From Hypholoma sublateritium FD-334 SS-4 (taxonomy: Eukaryota; Basidiomycota; Agaricomycetes; Agaricales; Strophariaceae), in assembly GCA_000827495.1 (NCBI GenBank), contig KN817555.1, positions 75,928-139,927 on the forward strand: a DNA stretch of 64,000 bases, read 5' to 3'. A program made the translations under genes and the position numbers. Below, one piece after another: positions 1-10,377 of this stretch; the stretch's first letter is position 1; each line of letters begins with the position of its first letter. Under the pieces are notes generated by a model, which did not search any database, had not been told where the DNA came from, and was given only the letters and a program-made list of their open reading frames with translations.

Positions 1-567
1 CTGCTGGTGGGCGGCAAGTGGGCAGCCGACCGGGCGACGGGTGGGCGACGGACGGGCGACGAGCGGGCGATGAGTGGGCGTCACAATTTAAATGTCTTTT
101 TCGTAAGAACTATTTCACAACATTAAAAAGACAGTTTTTAGTCTCATTTCTATTTGAAATACAAAAAGGTTTCTCGGTCCCTTTTTCATTACAACTGTGG
201 AAATACTCAGAAAATACATCTATAGTTGAAATAAAAAATAGATATTCAATTTGATTTATTACTCAAACAAAAAAGTGTTTTGAAGGTTCGTTTATATTTC
301 AAATGTTTTTGTCTTCTTTAAGTCCTTCGGCATTTCTAATTTTTATGATCCTGAAAAATACATCTGAAAACGTCGTTTTCATTCCAGAACCACCGGCGTG
401 TCATATAACGACGATCGTAGGCATCGGTCGGTGGCTATGACATGCACGCAGAAAGAGAAAATCTTATAGGGCGGACCTGTGCAGCAGAGTTTGCGAAATG
501 GATGGTATGCATACTACATGGCATGGCGCGCAGCATAAGAGGTGGGCAAAAATCGACCAGTAAGCAT
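1..567. other. Intergenic left edge, no gene seen
   Basis: This is the 3' flank of the L24 gene plus the window edge. Positions about 30-78 contain a degenerate GGGCGACG-type direct repeat, and 100-400 is AT-rich. Short open frames are present, but none shows a recognisable domain or splice pattern. Confidence 0.6.
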
Positions 568-1141
568 CTATCGCCCGCCCTTGCCGCCCTTCATCTGCTG
601 CTTCGACACCTTGGGCGCAGTCGCCGCGGCCGGGCGTGCGGGCTTCGCCTTCTTCACCTCCTTGTCCTTCTTCTCGGTCTTCGCCTTCGTGATGGCCGCG
701 AGGCGCTGTTGTGTGCGCACAGCGGCGGTCTGGTTGCGGCGGGCGGCGATGGTAGCGAGATCCGCGCCGACGATGCCGCGCTGGTGCTTCACAGTCTTGC
801 GCGAGCGCTTTTTCGCGACCTCCTCGGTAATTCCCTTCTTGTGCATGCGGCGGTACACGACCGTCCAGGCGATCTTGCGAGGGTTCTTGCGCTGCAGGAA
901 GAGCGACGCGTTTTTCGAGCTGGCGAAGCGGAACACCTGCGAGCGTACGGGTGTACGGTCAGCGTTGGAAAGGCGAGGGAGTGGGGGTGGGAGGCACCTT
1001 GCTGTCGCCGCGGACAAAGAGCTTGCCCTTGCTGGGGTAGATACGGTACCCGGAGAATGAGTCGATCTCGAGCTTCTGCACTCAGAAGCAAATCAAGTTA
1101 GCCGTCTATCCTCGTTCACAGCCGGACATATAACGCACCAT
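568..1141 (-). CDS. RPL24: 60S ribosomal protein L24 (eL24)
   Basis: Cytosolic large-subunit ribosomal protein of the eL24 family, 149 aa. The mature start is M-K-L-E-I-D-S-F-S-G-Y, followed by the family core Y-P-S-K-G-K-L-F-V-R and N-P-R-K-I-A-W-T-V-V-Y-R-R-M-H-K-K-G, then a basic Lys/Ala/Pro-rich tail ending G-G-K-G-G-R. Three exons are inferred: 1141-1139 (the ATG alone), 1075-998 and 936-568. Intron 1 has a GTGCGT donor directly after the ATG, a GGCTAAC branch-like site and a TGCAG acceptor; intron 2 runs GTGCCT to CGCAG. The start was chosen because this splice is the only one that restores the conserved N terminus. The gene is divergent from the sphingolipid methyltransferase. The stop is at 570-568. 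Confidence 0.93.
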
Positions 1142-1837
1142 CTATACGCAGAAAAACACCACAAAACCATCGTCAGCATTCCGTCCGTGAAACAGGAAAC
1201 CCGCCCCAAGTCCACAGCGTCATCCATCGCGCCCGGCGCCCATCCAGCCCAAACTAGCGCGCATCGTCGCGAATTGGGGCTCGCTGGGACCGTCGCGACC
1301 GTGGCATTCCAGTGAAGCAGCAATTTGGGGTCATTGGGCAGAGATTCGTGCTCACCTTGGTGGTTTTGGCGGGCGGTGGTGCGGGGCGGACGTCGCCAGT
1401 AGGCTGGACACCCGTGTCCGGCAAATCCCGGCTGACACACGTGGCCTCCTATTTCGAGCGCCAGCGCACGGCCGCGAGTGCGTGCGCGCGCACACGCGCT
1501 GCGCTTGGAACCTTGGGTAGATGCAGGGATCGCAGAAACGTACGAGGTTGGTTCGAGAAATCGACGAGAAATATCGGATTTTGTTGGAATAAAACATGGC
1601 TGCTATATCTTTGCTTACGCTGGGCTTCGAGAGATTTTTATACTCTCCACCTCCTACATCAGGCTGTACTAAACAATTCATCCGTTTCATGTCCACCGCA
1701 GAATCGAAGGGAACCCAAAATGCATGAATAGAGCGCAGCACGGCTGAGGGCGCCATCACCGCCATCAACCAAACAGCTCCAAAGCCCAACCCCGTAAGTA
1801 TTTTGCGCGGCGCGTCTACTGCCAGCGCATTACCATC
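1142..1837. promoter_or_regulatory. Divergent promoter interval RPL24 / C9-methyltransferase
   Basis: About 700 bp separates the two divergently transcribed start codons, so it must hold both core promoters and 5' UTRs. It contains a CG-rich alternating purine/pyrimidine patch near 1470-1502. I could not assign specific factor sites. Long antisense open frames here carry no recognisable domain. Confidence 0.45.
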
Positions 1838-3766
1838 ATGTCGTCCTCCTCCGTGCGGCCGACTAGCTTCCCAGCGATCAAGAATGCGCCTGTCGTCGGG
1901 CTCGCTGAAGGAAACGGCGCCTTCAGCAACTACCACCTCGCTGCGGCGCTCGTTGTCGTGCCCTACATCGTCAAGACACTCACACCCGTCGTCAAGTATG
2001 GTGGGCTCAAGACGTACCTGTTCGTGTTCGTGCTGTGCGGCCTGCCGACGACGATGGCGTACTGGACGCTGAACAGCGTATACGGTGCGCGGCGCAACAC
2101 GAAAGTTGTGCTGCCGGGCAAGGACATTGAGGAGTATATCACGATCACGGACCCCGAGCTGAAGAAGTTGTACAAGGGCAAGGAGAAGATCCCAATGCAG
2201 GTGTTCCACGACGCGTACTTTGAGGGCAAGATTGAATTCAACGGTGCGTCGCGCTTTTCCACACACGCGCGCTGCCCCTGGACCCCTTTGTTGAATTTAT
2301 TTGCCAGGCGACGTGCTCGACATCATGGAGCAGCGCCATGACTGGGCAAAGATGACGTTCACGCTCGAGCTCTTCAAGTATGTCTTCACCGTTCTCATCC
2401 CCGAGGTCGTCGTGCACTCGCAGGCGCAGGACGAAGAGCAGGTCCGCGGCCACTACGATCGTACGTCCTTCCTACCCCTGTCCGCGTTGCGCGTCTTCTG
2501 ACATTCGACGTAGGTGGTGATGACTTTTACGAATGGTGCGTCTCGTCCTCAGTGATGCGGCCGTTATATGCTCACCATATCTGTACAGGTTCCTCGGCCC
2601 GCGCATGATCTACACCTCCGGCGTCGTGCTCGATATCAACCGCCAGGAGACGCTCGAGGAACTACAGGACAACAAGCTCGCCATCGTCTGCAACAAGCTC
2701 AACCTCCAGCCCACAGACAAGTGCGCCTTTCCTGTTCTTGCACGCGTACATACATTCATACTCACCCGTCATTTCAGACTTCTCGACATCGGTTGCGGCT
2801 GGGGTACACTCGTCGCATACGCCGCAAAGAACTTTGGATGCGACGCGACGGGTGTCACGCTTGCGAAAAACCAGACGGCATTCGGCACTGAGCGCATCGC
2901 GAACAACGGTGTGCGTGCTCCTCCCTCCTCGACCCCTAAACCTAACTAACACACTTTGTATTGTATGCAGATCCCTCCCACTAAGGCACGCATCCTGTGC
3001 TCCGACTACCGCGATATCCCCAAGGGCACCAAATACGACAAGATCGTATCGCTCGAAATGGCCGAGGTACGTCGCACATTGTGTTGCGTTACATTTTACT
3101 TTGCGTTCGCGGCTGACGACCCATGTTCGTTTGACAGCACGTCGGCATCCGCCGGTACTCGCAGTTCCTCTCGGAGGTGTACGACATGCTCGAGGACGAC
3201 GGCATCTTTGTGTTCCAGGTCGCAGGTATCCGCCCTAGCTGGCAGTACGAGGATCTCATCTGGTTCGCCGCTCTCTCCCACCCGCCTCGCATTTGCTGAA
3301 TATACATCTTAAAAATTGCAGGGGTCTCTTCATGAACAAGTACGTCTTCCCCGGTGCGGACGCGTCGTGCTCGCTCGGGTGGGTGATCAACAAGCTCGAG
3401 GGCGCAGGCTTCGAGGTGAAGAACGTCGACGTGCTCGGCGTACACTACTCGGCGACGATCTACCGCTGGTACCTCAACTGGGTCGCGAACAAGGAGAAGG
3501 TGCTCGCGAAGTACGGCGAGCGGTGGTACCGCATCTGGGTGTTCTTCCTCGCGTACAGCGTCATCACCTCCCGGTGCGTCTCATTTATTCCTTGGTCTGT
3601 GTTATGTGGGAAGACGTGCACTAACATGGCTCGGCGGGTTTTTAGCCAAGGTGGCGCGTCGGTGTTCCAGATCACGCTGCACAAGAACCTGAACGCGTTC
3701 CACCGCATCGCGGGCGTGCCGAACCACGCCTCGATCCACGTCAAGCTCGACAAGGAGCCCTTGTAG
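1838..3766 (+). CDS. Sphingolipid C9-methyltransferase
   Basis: Fungal SAM-dependent enzyme that adds the C9 methyl branch to the sphingoid base of glucosylceramide, acting at the ER membrane. It is homologous to cyclopropane-fatty-acyl-phospholipid synthases. Nine exons (1838-2243, 2308-2460, 2514-2535, 2589-2720, 2778-2910, 2971-3066, 3138-3262, 3322-3573, 3646-3766) sum to 479 aa. The N-terminal third has two hydrophobic segments (about residues 30-90). The SAM-binding motif L-L-D-I-G-C-G-W-G-T-L lies in exon 5. The C terminus carries the family segment F-F-L-A-Y-S-V-I-T-S-R-Q-G-G-A-S-V-F-Q-I-T. Donors are GTGCGT, GTACGT or close variants. A further GTAGGT...CTGAC...CAG intron at the stop codon would move the end to 3829 and change the last residues to L-L-V-E. 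No frame damage is seen. Confidence 0.93.
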
Positions 3767-3829
3767 GTCCCCCGCCTTTCCCGCCTTCATTCCGCCGCTG
3801 ACGCCGCTCTTACCAGGTTGGTCGAGTAA

Positions 3830-4432
3830 AGGCTGATACTTACTGACCCCCAAAACCAGGCCCGCGTCCGTCGCCGCCTGCTCCTTTACTATAAATAAGA
3901 TAATGAGTGCCCGATCTGTGCTAGATATACGTATTACGACGTGGTTGCGTAATGAATCCCATACCCTTTCTTGGATCTCTGGGCGCTCCGTGCACATGGA
4001 CGAAGTTAGTCGGTGTACCGGCGACAGGCGATGCGGTCGTGTCCGTGCTTAGCGCTTAAAGCTCGGAGCCAGCTGGCTGGTCTACACTCCGTAATGGGCA
4101 ATGCATAACTGGGCAAGGTCAAGTGATCGGCAGCGGAACGCCCGCATTGGGCGCGACAAATGATAATTTGCACAAATAGCAAGGCTCGAGTCAGATCCGC
4201 CGCGGCCCTCATTTCTACCACAGCATACTGCAACATATGTCGCCGGCGCCCCGCTCATCGCCCCCCGCCCGCGCTGCGATCTGGACTGATTGATAGGAGC
4301 CATTTAAGCACACTCGCATTGACTTTGCTCTTCACGAACGAACGAACTACTTACGACGAATAGCAAGACTACGACCGACGGACCGTCCTTGGCGCATAGA
4401 TAACGCAGCGCCGCACGCACGCACGCACGACG
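3830..4432. other. Intergenic / SPX-RING promoter
   Basis: 3' flank of the methyltransferase followed by the promoter of the SPX-RING gene. A CGCACG-type short tandem repeat (about 4411-4430) lies just upstream of the ATG. No gene is visible. Confidence 0.5.
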
Positions 4433-6508
4433 ATGCATTTCTCGAAGACGTACGCGCAGCTCCTGCTCGACCTCCCGCCGGATCTGCGGGACAACGCGGT
4501 GCAGTACCGTGAGGTGCGTACTACCGCCGCACCCCCTACCCCCTCCAGAGTCCAGCGCATACTGACTGCGTGGTGATTATCGCACAGCTGAAGAAGGTGA
4601 TCAACCAGATCGTCGGAGAGCTCTCTTCGCTCGGCCTGCAGCCCGCGCTGCTGCAAGAGCTCATCGCTCCACCTCCATCCACTACGCCCACCACGCAAGG
4701 CGACGGCGGAAGCGCTACCGATGTCAGCGCATCCAGCACGGGTGTCGAGGCAGATGTAGTGATAGACGTGCACACGGACGCCCCGCTCCATCTCGATGGC
4801 CGTACGCGCGTGGTGTACGAGCTCAACGCAGAGTCGGGCCGCATCGAGCCACAGCTACGCATCTCGGTCACCGTCCCGCGCGGGCGACCGCCCACCCCCC
4901 TTCGGTCAGACTCAGAGAGCGAGGTACACGGAGAGGGCCATGAAACTGTGGCGGGAGAGGGAACGGGCGCCGAGCAAGACGCATCGGCGGACGAGCTGCC
5001 AGCGGAGGCGGGCGAGAGCGGGCGAGGTCACACGAGCCTGCTATATGCGTTCCAGCAGATGCAGTTCGAGCCCGATGTCCCCACGGGCGCGGCCATTGTT
5101 GAGGACGTTTCTATCTCTAAATCTGAGTGAGTCCATCAGTTCATTGGCGTCGAATTGGGAGAGGGACGCTCACCTGCGCGATCCTGCGTACTCTCTCCGT
5201 GGTGTATTTATAGCCCGCCTTCGAAGCGCCCCGCCTCGCTTGCCATCACAGACTCGGACTCGATATGTTCGCCGGCGGTCGCCGCGGCCGCCGCGGACGC
5301 AGATGTCGACACGGGCGCCGCGCGCGAGATCGTCATCCCGCTCGTGCACGACACCAAATTCTACGCGCTCCTCTCGACGACGCTCGAGTCGATCGCCGCC
5401 CAACTCGGCGTAATCCACGCGGACTTCGTGCGCTCGCTGCAGGACCTCTCGCGCGCGATCGCGGACACCGCGCAGCCTGCGAGCGTCGCGGCGAACTTCC
5501 ACCCACTGTCGAGCGTCACAACTAACGCAGGTGCCGTGCGCGTCAAAACAGGTGACCTCAAGGTGCGCTGTTACGGCCATATGGTAGTTGCGTTTTCTCT
5601 AATTTCAATTGACGTATGCCATAGAGTGATCTGTACTCGTGGCGCGAGATATTCCAGATATATCTCGAGGCGGAGGTTTTCGAGAGCGTCGGCGAGGCGT
5701 CGCGCGGCGAGCGCTCCGTCGAGGAGAGCGAGCGGCGGCTGCAGCTATTCGCGGAGCGCGTCACGCGCAATGGGCTGGGCGACCGGCGCCAGTTCAAGCT
5801 GAAGCAGAGCGTGCAGGCGCTTGAGACGTTCCTCAGCCTCAACCTCTTTATCCTCAACATCAAGAAGGTAGGCGTCTTCCCTCCCCATATACCCCCCGCT
5901 GAACTCCCTACTTGAAGTTCTCGCACGCCAACTCGGAAGCGACGCGCAAGATCCTCAAAAAGCACACCAAGCGCACCGCGCTCTTCTTCCCGGGCCTGTC
6001 GCCAGGGTCCACCCCTCCCTCCTCCGCACCTCCCCCATTACGTGCGCTCGCCGCGCGCACGCACCCGTTCTCGCTCCCGCGCCTGCTCGTGCAGGCGCTC
6101 GGCGACACGCTGCTGCCAATCGTGCCGAGCGTAGAAGACTACGCGTGCCTAATTTGCACGGCGCTCGCGTTCAAGCCGATCAGGCTGCGCTGCGGGCACC
6201 TCTTCTGTGTGCGGTGCCTCGTAAAGATGCAGAAGCGGCACACGGCGCAGTGCCCGATGTGCCGCGCCCCGTCGGTGCTCGTCGCGAACCGCAGTGCGTC
6301 TTCCTTTTGGCTTGTTTGGGGGACTGGCTGGGATGCTGATTGTCGCTATTTTGTCGTAGCCAACGTCGACTGGGCGCTCCTAAACTTCATGCAGGACTGG
6401 TTCCCGATCGAGGCGAAGGAGAAGCTCAAGGCGAACGAGCGCGAGGCGTCCGAGGAGGAGCTGCGCGAGCTCGGAATCGACCCTGACCAGTCGTGCGTCG
6501 TCATGTAG
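4433..6508 (+). CDS. SPX and RING-finger domain protein (putative E3 ligase)
   Basis: Six exons (4433-4513, 4588-5126, 5214-5562, 5625-5867, 5918-6293, 6360-6508) give 578 aa. The N terminus M-H-F-S-K-T-Y and the later I-K-K-F-S-H-A-N-S-E-A-T-R-K-I-L-K-K-H segment form an SPX domain, the inositol-pyrophosphate and phosphate sensing fold, interrupted by a long acidic Ser/Thr-rich insert (residues about 50-205). A C3HC4 RING follows: C-L-I-C, then C-G-H-L-F-C-V-R-C and C-P-M-C. The C-terminal tail ends S-C-V-V-M. This SPX plus RING order is a known fungal arrangement; ubiquitin-ligase activity tied to phosphate status is an inference. Pieces resembling exons 3 and 5 recur downstream near 10.6 and 13.05 kb as decayed relics. 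Confidence 0.88.
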
Positions 6509-7406
6509 TATGTACTTGGCCGCGCACCTTTTCTTTTCGTTGGCTGTGTGTGGGTTATGACATTCGGCTGCTTTATTCTGTATTTATCTTGGATTTCTTG
6601 TTCTACTTGTCGTACCATCGTATATCTACTGGATTGTCTGTAAATTTTGTCACCTCTACTTACTTTACCTGAGAGGGCCACGAATGATTTATTATTGCAG
6701 ATCAAACACTCGCCTGTATCCTTTTGTTTAGTTTAGACCGCACTGAGTTGAGATGTGACGAAATTTATTGTCGTTGATAGGAAGGAATCTAGCGGGATTG
6801 AATCACAGCAATGATTGACAATGACACCGCCGGCAAGGCCGTAGACTATTGTCGTGGTCGTGATAGTCGTGATAGTTGTGAACGGCGATGCCCAGTCAAT
6901 ATTTAAATAGTCATGATACAGTCAGATTATCGAAGACTAAGTCGCGGACTATAGTCGTGATAGTCAGTCGGAAGTAGACAACCCGCCTTTCCGACTTTGA
7001 CCGGTGACCGACTATCCCAGGCTATAGCCTTACGGCAACTATTTCCAGAATAGGTCAACTTCAGACTGTCGGTTTTCTGGGTGGATACTTACCGGAGACA
7101 GTGTCAGTCTCGCCAATCAATGACCGCGACACATTGTACGATTATGACTGCCTCAGACTTCATGGCCGCCTCATGAGTCGATATCAATAATCACCCGGAT
7201 CCTGGTAGGCTCTCCATAGCTGAAACTCAAAAAACAAGGGCTAGAGTTAGAATTTAATCCGTATAGAGGACAGTCCTCGATAGAACATCTATTAACGGGG
7301 CCCATGCCGGAAACAAATTTACAACGTACATCCGATGAGTAGAGTTGAAAAAGTCGATCTTTGTGGGCGCTTAGCGGCCGTTTTAAGCTTGCCCTTTGAT
7401 ACATGA
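6509..7406. other. Non-coding interval with degenerate GTCGTGATAGTC repeats
   Basis: No coding feature is supported. Between about 6840 and 6975 the words GTCGTGATAGT and close variants recur several times, mixed with GACTATAG. The rest looks like unique, mutated non-coding sequence leading into the Helitron-like terminus at 7407. Confidence 0.5.
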
Positions 7407-7410
7407 CTAG

Positions 7411-7903
7411 TGTTTGACCCGTGCTCCGCACGGGAATTCTCAGATATTCTAAGTTAATATTTTAAAAAAAGAATATGATGACTCACTGGCAATATTAAAA
7501 GCCATGTCCAATATAATAATCTTCTTGGAGATTTATTCTATCGCCAATTTCAGCCGTTGTCTGTCAGTTCACAATGGATCGAATTTATTGCCCGAAATCG
7601 GAGTTGCTGAGTCGCTCGTCAGCTCGGCGCTTCGCTCCTCGCCCCTCGCCACTCTTACAAAGAGTGTTTGACCCGTGCTCCGCACGGGAATTCTCAGAAT
7701 TCTAAATTAATATTTTTAAAAAGAATGTGATGACTCAATTTTGAGAGCCATAATCAATATAATAATCTTCTTGGAGATTTATTGAGATTTATTCTATCGT
7801 CAATTCGGCCGTTGTCTGCTCAATTTTTTTTCCCGAAATTGGGGTTGCTGAGTCGCTTGTCAGCTCGGTGCTTCGCTCCTCGCCCCTCGCCACTCTTACA
7901 AAG
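7411..7903. repeat. Two tandem copies of a ~250-bp repeat
   Basis: Copy 1 is 7411-7664 and copy 2 about 7665-7903. Both start with TGTTTGACCCGTGCTCCGCA and end in a CTCCTCGCCCCTCGCC-containing block followed by ACTCTTACAAAG. Copy 2 has small indels, including a duplicated GAGATTTATT. Identity by eye is high (roughly 85%). The units appear to be duplicated Helitron 3' ends. Confidence 0.85.
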
Positions 7904-7905
7904 TG

Positions 7906-8103
7906 TAAATGGACCCTAAGTTCAAAACTGTCNTGGTAGAGACAAANTTTGAATGCATTGCTGTCGTTGTCAATTTNGTCACCCCATGAGTTCTCAATCT
8001 TGTACCGCAAAGGCTTGCCCGTGGGGTCGAGGTGCNCGGCGGAAACAGTCATTGCGTGCGTCATCGCCGACTCACATATCTGGAGGCAGTCTACCTTGCT
8101 CAA
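7906..8103 (-). pseudogene. Bleomycin hydrolase (C1B cysteine peptidase) fragment
   Basis: The minus-strand frame reads S-K-V-D-C-L-Q then E-S-A-M-T-H-A-M-T-V-S-A, H-L-D-P-T-G-K-P-L-R-Y-K-I-E-N-S-W-G-D. This matches the C-terminal catalytic region of bleomycin hydrolase (Lap3/Gal6 family): the catalytic His in M-T-H-A-M and the Asn in E-N-S-W-G are both present. The N-terminal half with the catalytic Cys and the final C-terminal segment are absent, and similarity ends just after the W-G-D position, possibly within an old intron. Three N bases interrupt the frame. It directly abuts the tandem Helitron-like termini, so it is best read as captured gene debris rather than a working gene. Confidence 0.75.
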
Positions 8104-8367
8104 TCTTTAATGTTGAATGCATTTCAAATGCATTTTGATATCGAAATTAGTGGAGCAGGCATCATGATGCAGAAAAGGGCCAAATCATCCAACCGTACAG
8201 TCTACAATTATTATTACTTCATACACATGTGCACAGTGTATGGTATATGAGCGCAAAAATAGGAAAGGCTTAATTATTGAAATGAAGCAGACCAAGCTGG
8301 AGCCTGAGAATTTACGGCAGTGATTGAAGTAGCAAAGCAGAGACAAATTCCAAAGCAGTTGTAAATT

Positions 8368-8623
8368 GTAATAGCGTGCAACGCCGTGCATGGCAGAAGT
8401 ATACAGTGCACTTCAGGGAGCTACTTAATCGCATCTGCGACCGCCTGACACTGCCGTAGTGAAAAGGGTACCCTTACTANATGCTCGACAATGTGACTTT
8501 GTAATAGCGCGCATGGCAGAGGTGCACAGTGCACTTCAGGAAGCCACTAATCAAATCTGTGACCGCCTGCTAACACGGCCGTAGCGAAAAAGGTACCCTT
8601 AACTGCTCGAAAATGTAACTCGC
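8368..8623. repeat. Direct repeat, two ~125-130-bp copies
   Basis: Copy A (about 8368-8499) and copy B (about 8500-8623) share GTAATAGCG, GCATGGCAGA, CAGTGCACTTCAGG, GACCGCCTG, GCCGTAG and GGTACCCTTA in the same order, with small indels. One N lies in copy A. No coding content is recognised; this may be part of the same mobile element as 7407-8103. Confidence 0.75.
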
Positions 8624-9154
8624 ATGAGGTTGAACGCCTGGAGACACGCCTCAATCCAGCCAATGTTGACCTTGAGTCAGAGCAACACAGAATCTATGCA
8701 AGCGACACTACTTGATTTGAGAGATCACGGCGCCGCGCGAGCTGATCTCAAAGCCCATCCATCACGCGTCGTGCTGCCGAAGTGTACTTTCAGTGAGAGA
8801 AAGGGAACCAACCAATGAGAATTCAGAGAAAAAGGAATTGACCAATGAGAGCACGACTCCCAGGCTGGAAAGGCCATTTTTCAGGCGGAATCAAAATCCA
8901 CTGTCGTTTTAGTAGTAGGATACGGCTAATCCCGGCCGGCTATCATTTATTCCTGCCGAATGCATCGCAACTTTGCGCTTGCCGCTGCGTATTCACAGTC
9001 AACTCAGTCGCCCTGCAGCCGCCTCTCTCGTAAGAGACAGAACTTGAACATGCTGTTTTCCCACATTGCGCTACGGTGCTCTTCCGTAAAAATGGCATGA
9101 CGGCTGCTCAGAACGCTTTTCCGTTCCATTCCGGCCGCCCTCTTTCCCAAAACC

Positions 9155-10377
9155 ATGTCCAGCCAGCAGCTGCGCGTCATCCTCGATGATAATGTCGCAG
9201 ACTTCATTTACGGCCCAAATTGGGAGCTCAACGCTCAAGTCGAGTGGTATCAAGGAGGCACTCATTTCCCAAGCTACAACCGCACAACGTTTGGCTTTTT
9301 CAACCTCTCGTTCGAAGGCGAGCACCATCTCTTTCGATAATTGTCCCCACTGAAAACTTTCGGGGTGGTTAGGAACATCCATCGCCTTCATTGGAAATAC
9401 TCCGGCACCCAGTTCATCACAGATGGCGACGATATCGATCGACGGCGGCACACCTTACAATTCGAGCTACGGCTCACCCCCAGGACAACAGACATATGTG
9501 CAGTGGTATCAGTCCCCGCTTCTGAGTGACGGAGTGCACACAGTATCGGTGGATCATCTAGACGGGACTGCAATCGACATGGCTATCATTACAGTCGGAC
9601 CCAACACACCATTGACCAATAGGTCCATATTTGTGGATAACAACGACCCCTCCATTGAGTACACAGGGCATTGGGTTGAAGACGAAAGTATATCTCGTCC
9701 TGGTAATCTTCCTAGTGGTCCGCCCATAGGGAACTCAACTCAGACGAGTACAACGCCAGGCGACACAATAAACTTCCGCTTCTCAGGCGCGTTTCCCATA
9801 ATCTGGGTCCACATCCTCTGCGGCATCAGTCAAGACTCATATTCTGTGTTTAGGGACCTCCATCTCCGTCTACGGTGTTTTTGGGTGGGAGAATATTGGC
9901 AGCATTTCTGCAACGTACACGCTAGATGACATCACCACGTCCCAGACCTACACCGTCGCCGCCGACTCTCCGGAGCGAACGGAAGGCGACGCGACCAATT
10001 TCATATTCTACAGCAAGAACAACCTCGCTCCGGAGCCCCATACCTTATCGATTACCATCACAGGTGTCGTAAATCAGGCCTACAGGCTAGACTATCTAGT
10101 CTATTCACCATCATTTTCATCGCAAGCGGCAATGCCAAATCTACCAGCCGTGACTGTAACCGCCGCCTCTGCCACTAACACGGCTCAAACGGCGAATATT
10201 CCGAGGAAAGGCGGTGCACCTGTTGCTGCCATCGTCGGCTCTACTCTTGGCAGTGTGCTCGCTGTGCTTCTACTTGTGGCTCTAGTGATGCTGTTCCGCA
10301 AAAGACGTAAGCGAGGTTGGGAGGCAGTGCCCATGCTGGATACTCATCAGAGTGCTTTTACCGACGGACAGGCCTAG
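9155..10377 (+). CDS. Single-pass membrane protein, array member A
   Basis: 366 aa from exons 9155-9317, 9373-9786 and 9854-10377. Two related beta-rich modules are visible: residues about 5-145 (R-V-I-L-D-D-N ... F-E-G-T-S-I-A-F-I-G ... Y-V-Q-W-Y) and about 150-295 (I-F-V-D-N-N-D-P-S-I-E-Y ... F-S-G-T-S-I-S-V-Y-G ... L-D-Y-L-V-Y). A Thr/Ala-rich stalk, one hydrophobic helix (about 320-340) and a basic R-K-R-R-K-R cytoplasmic start follow, ending F-T-D-G-Q-A. No N-terminal signal peptide is seen despite several N-x-S/T sequons. The family is common in agaricomycetes but has no assigned function; a carbohydrate-binding-like fold is only a guess. Both introns use GC donors (GCGAGC at 9318, GCGCGT at 9787). 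Confidence 0.85.

Larger units (their letters stand above)
7407..8103 (-). mobile_element. Helitron-like 3' terminus with internal cargo (5' end not located)
   Basis: Read on the minus strand, a perfect 7-bp-stem hairpin (7434-7418: CCCGTGC, loop GGA, GCACGGG) is followed 7 nt later by CTAG (7410-7407) and then T. That is the classical Helitron 3' end: a subterminal hairpin, then CTRR, inserted 5' to T. The terminal sequence is tandemly duplicated (7411-7664 and 7665-7903), and the inner copy has CTCT in place of CTAG. Immediately inside lies a fragment of a bleomycin-hydrolase gene. No Rep/helicase gene is visible, so the element would be non-autonomous. The 5' TC end could not be identified; the element may extend towards 8.6-9.0 kb. 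Confidence 0.5.

Noticed and set aside
1794..1825. Possible 5' UTR intron of the C9-methyltransferase (GTAAGT to CCAG)
   Set aside because: It would be only 32 nt long, below the normal range for introns in this window.
1352..2266. 304-codon minus-strand frame
   Set aside because: It runs antisense across the promoter and first exon of the sphingolipid methyltransferase. It has no domain and is explained by high GC content of the coding strand.
8624..8818. Coiled-coil-looking frames (E-V-E-R-L-E-T-R-L-N) next to the direct repeat
   Set aside because: Too short, and the alternative frames are equally open. No family could be named, so no captured-gene claim was made.
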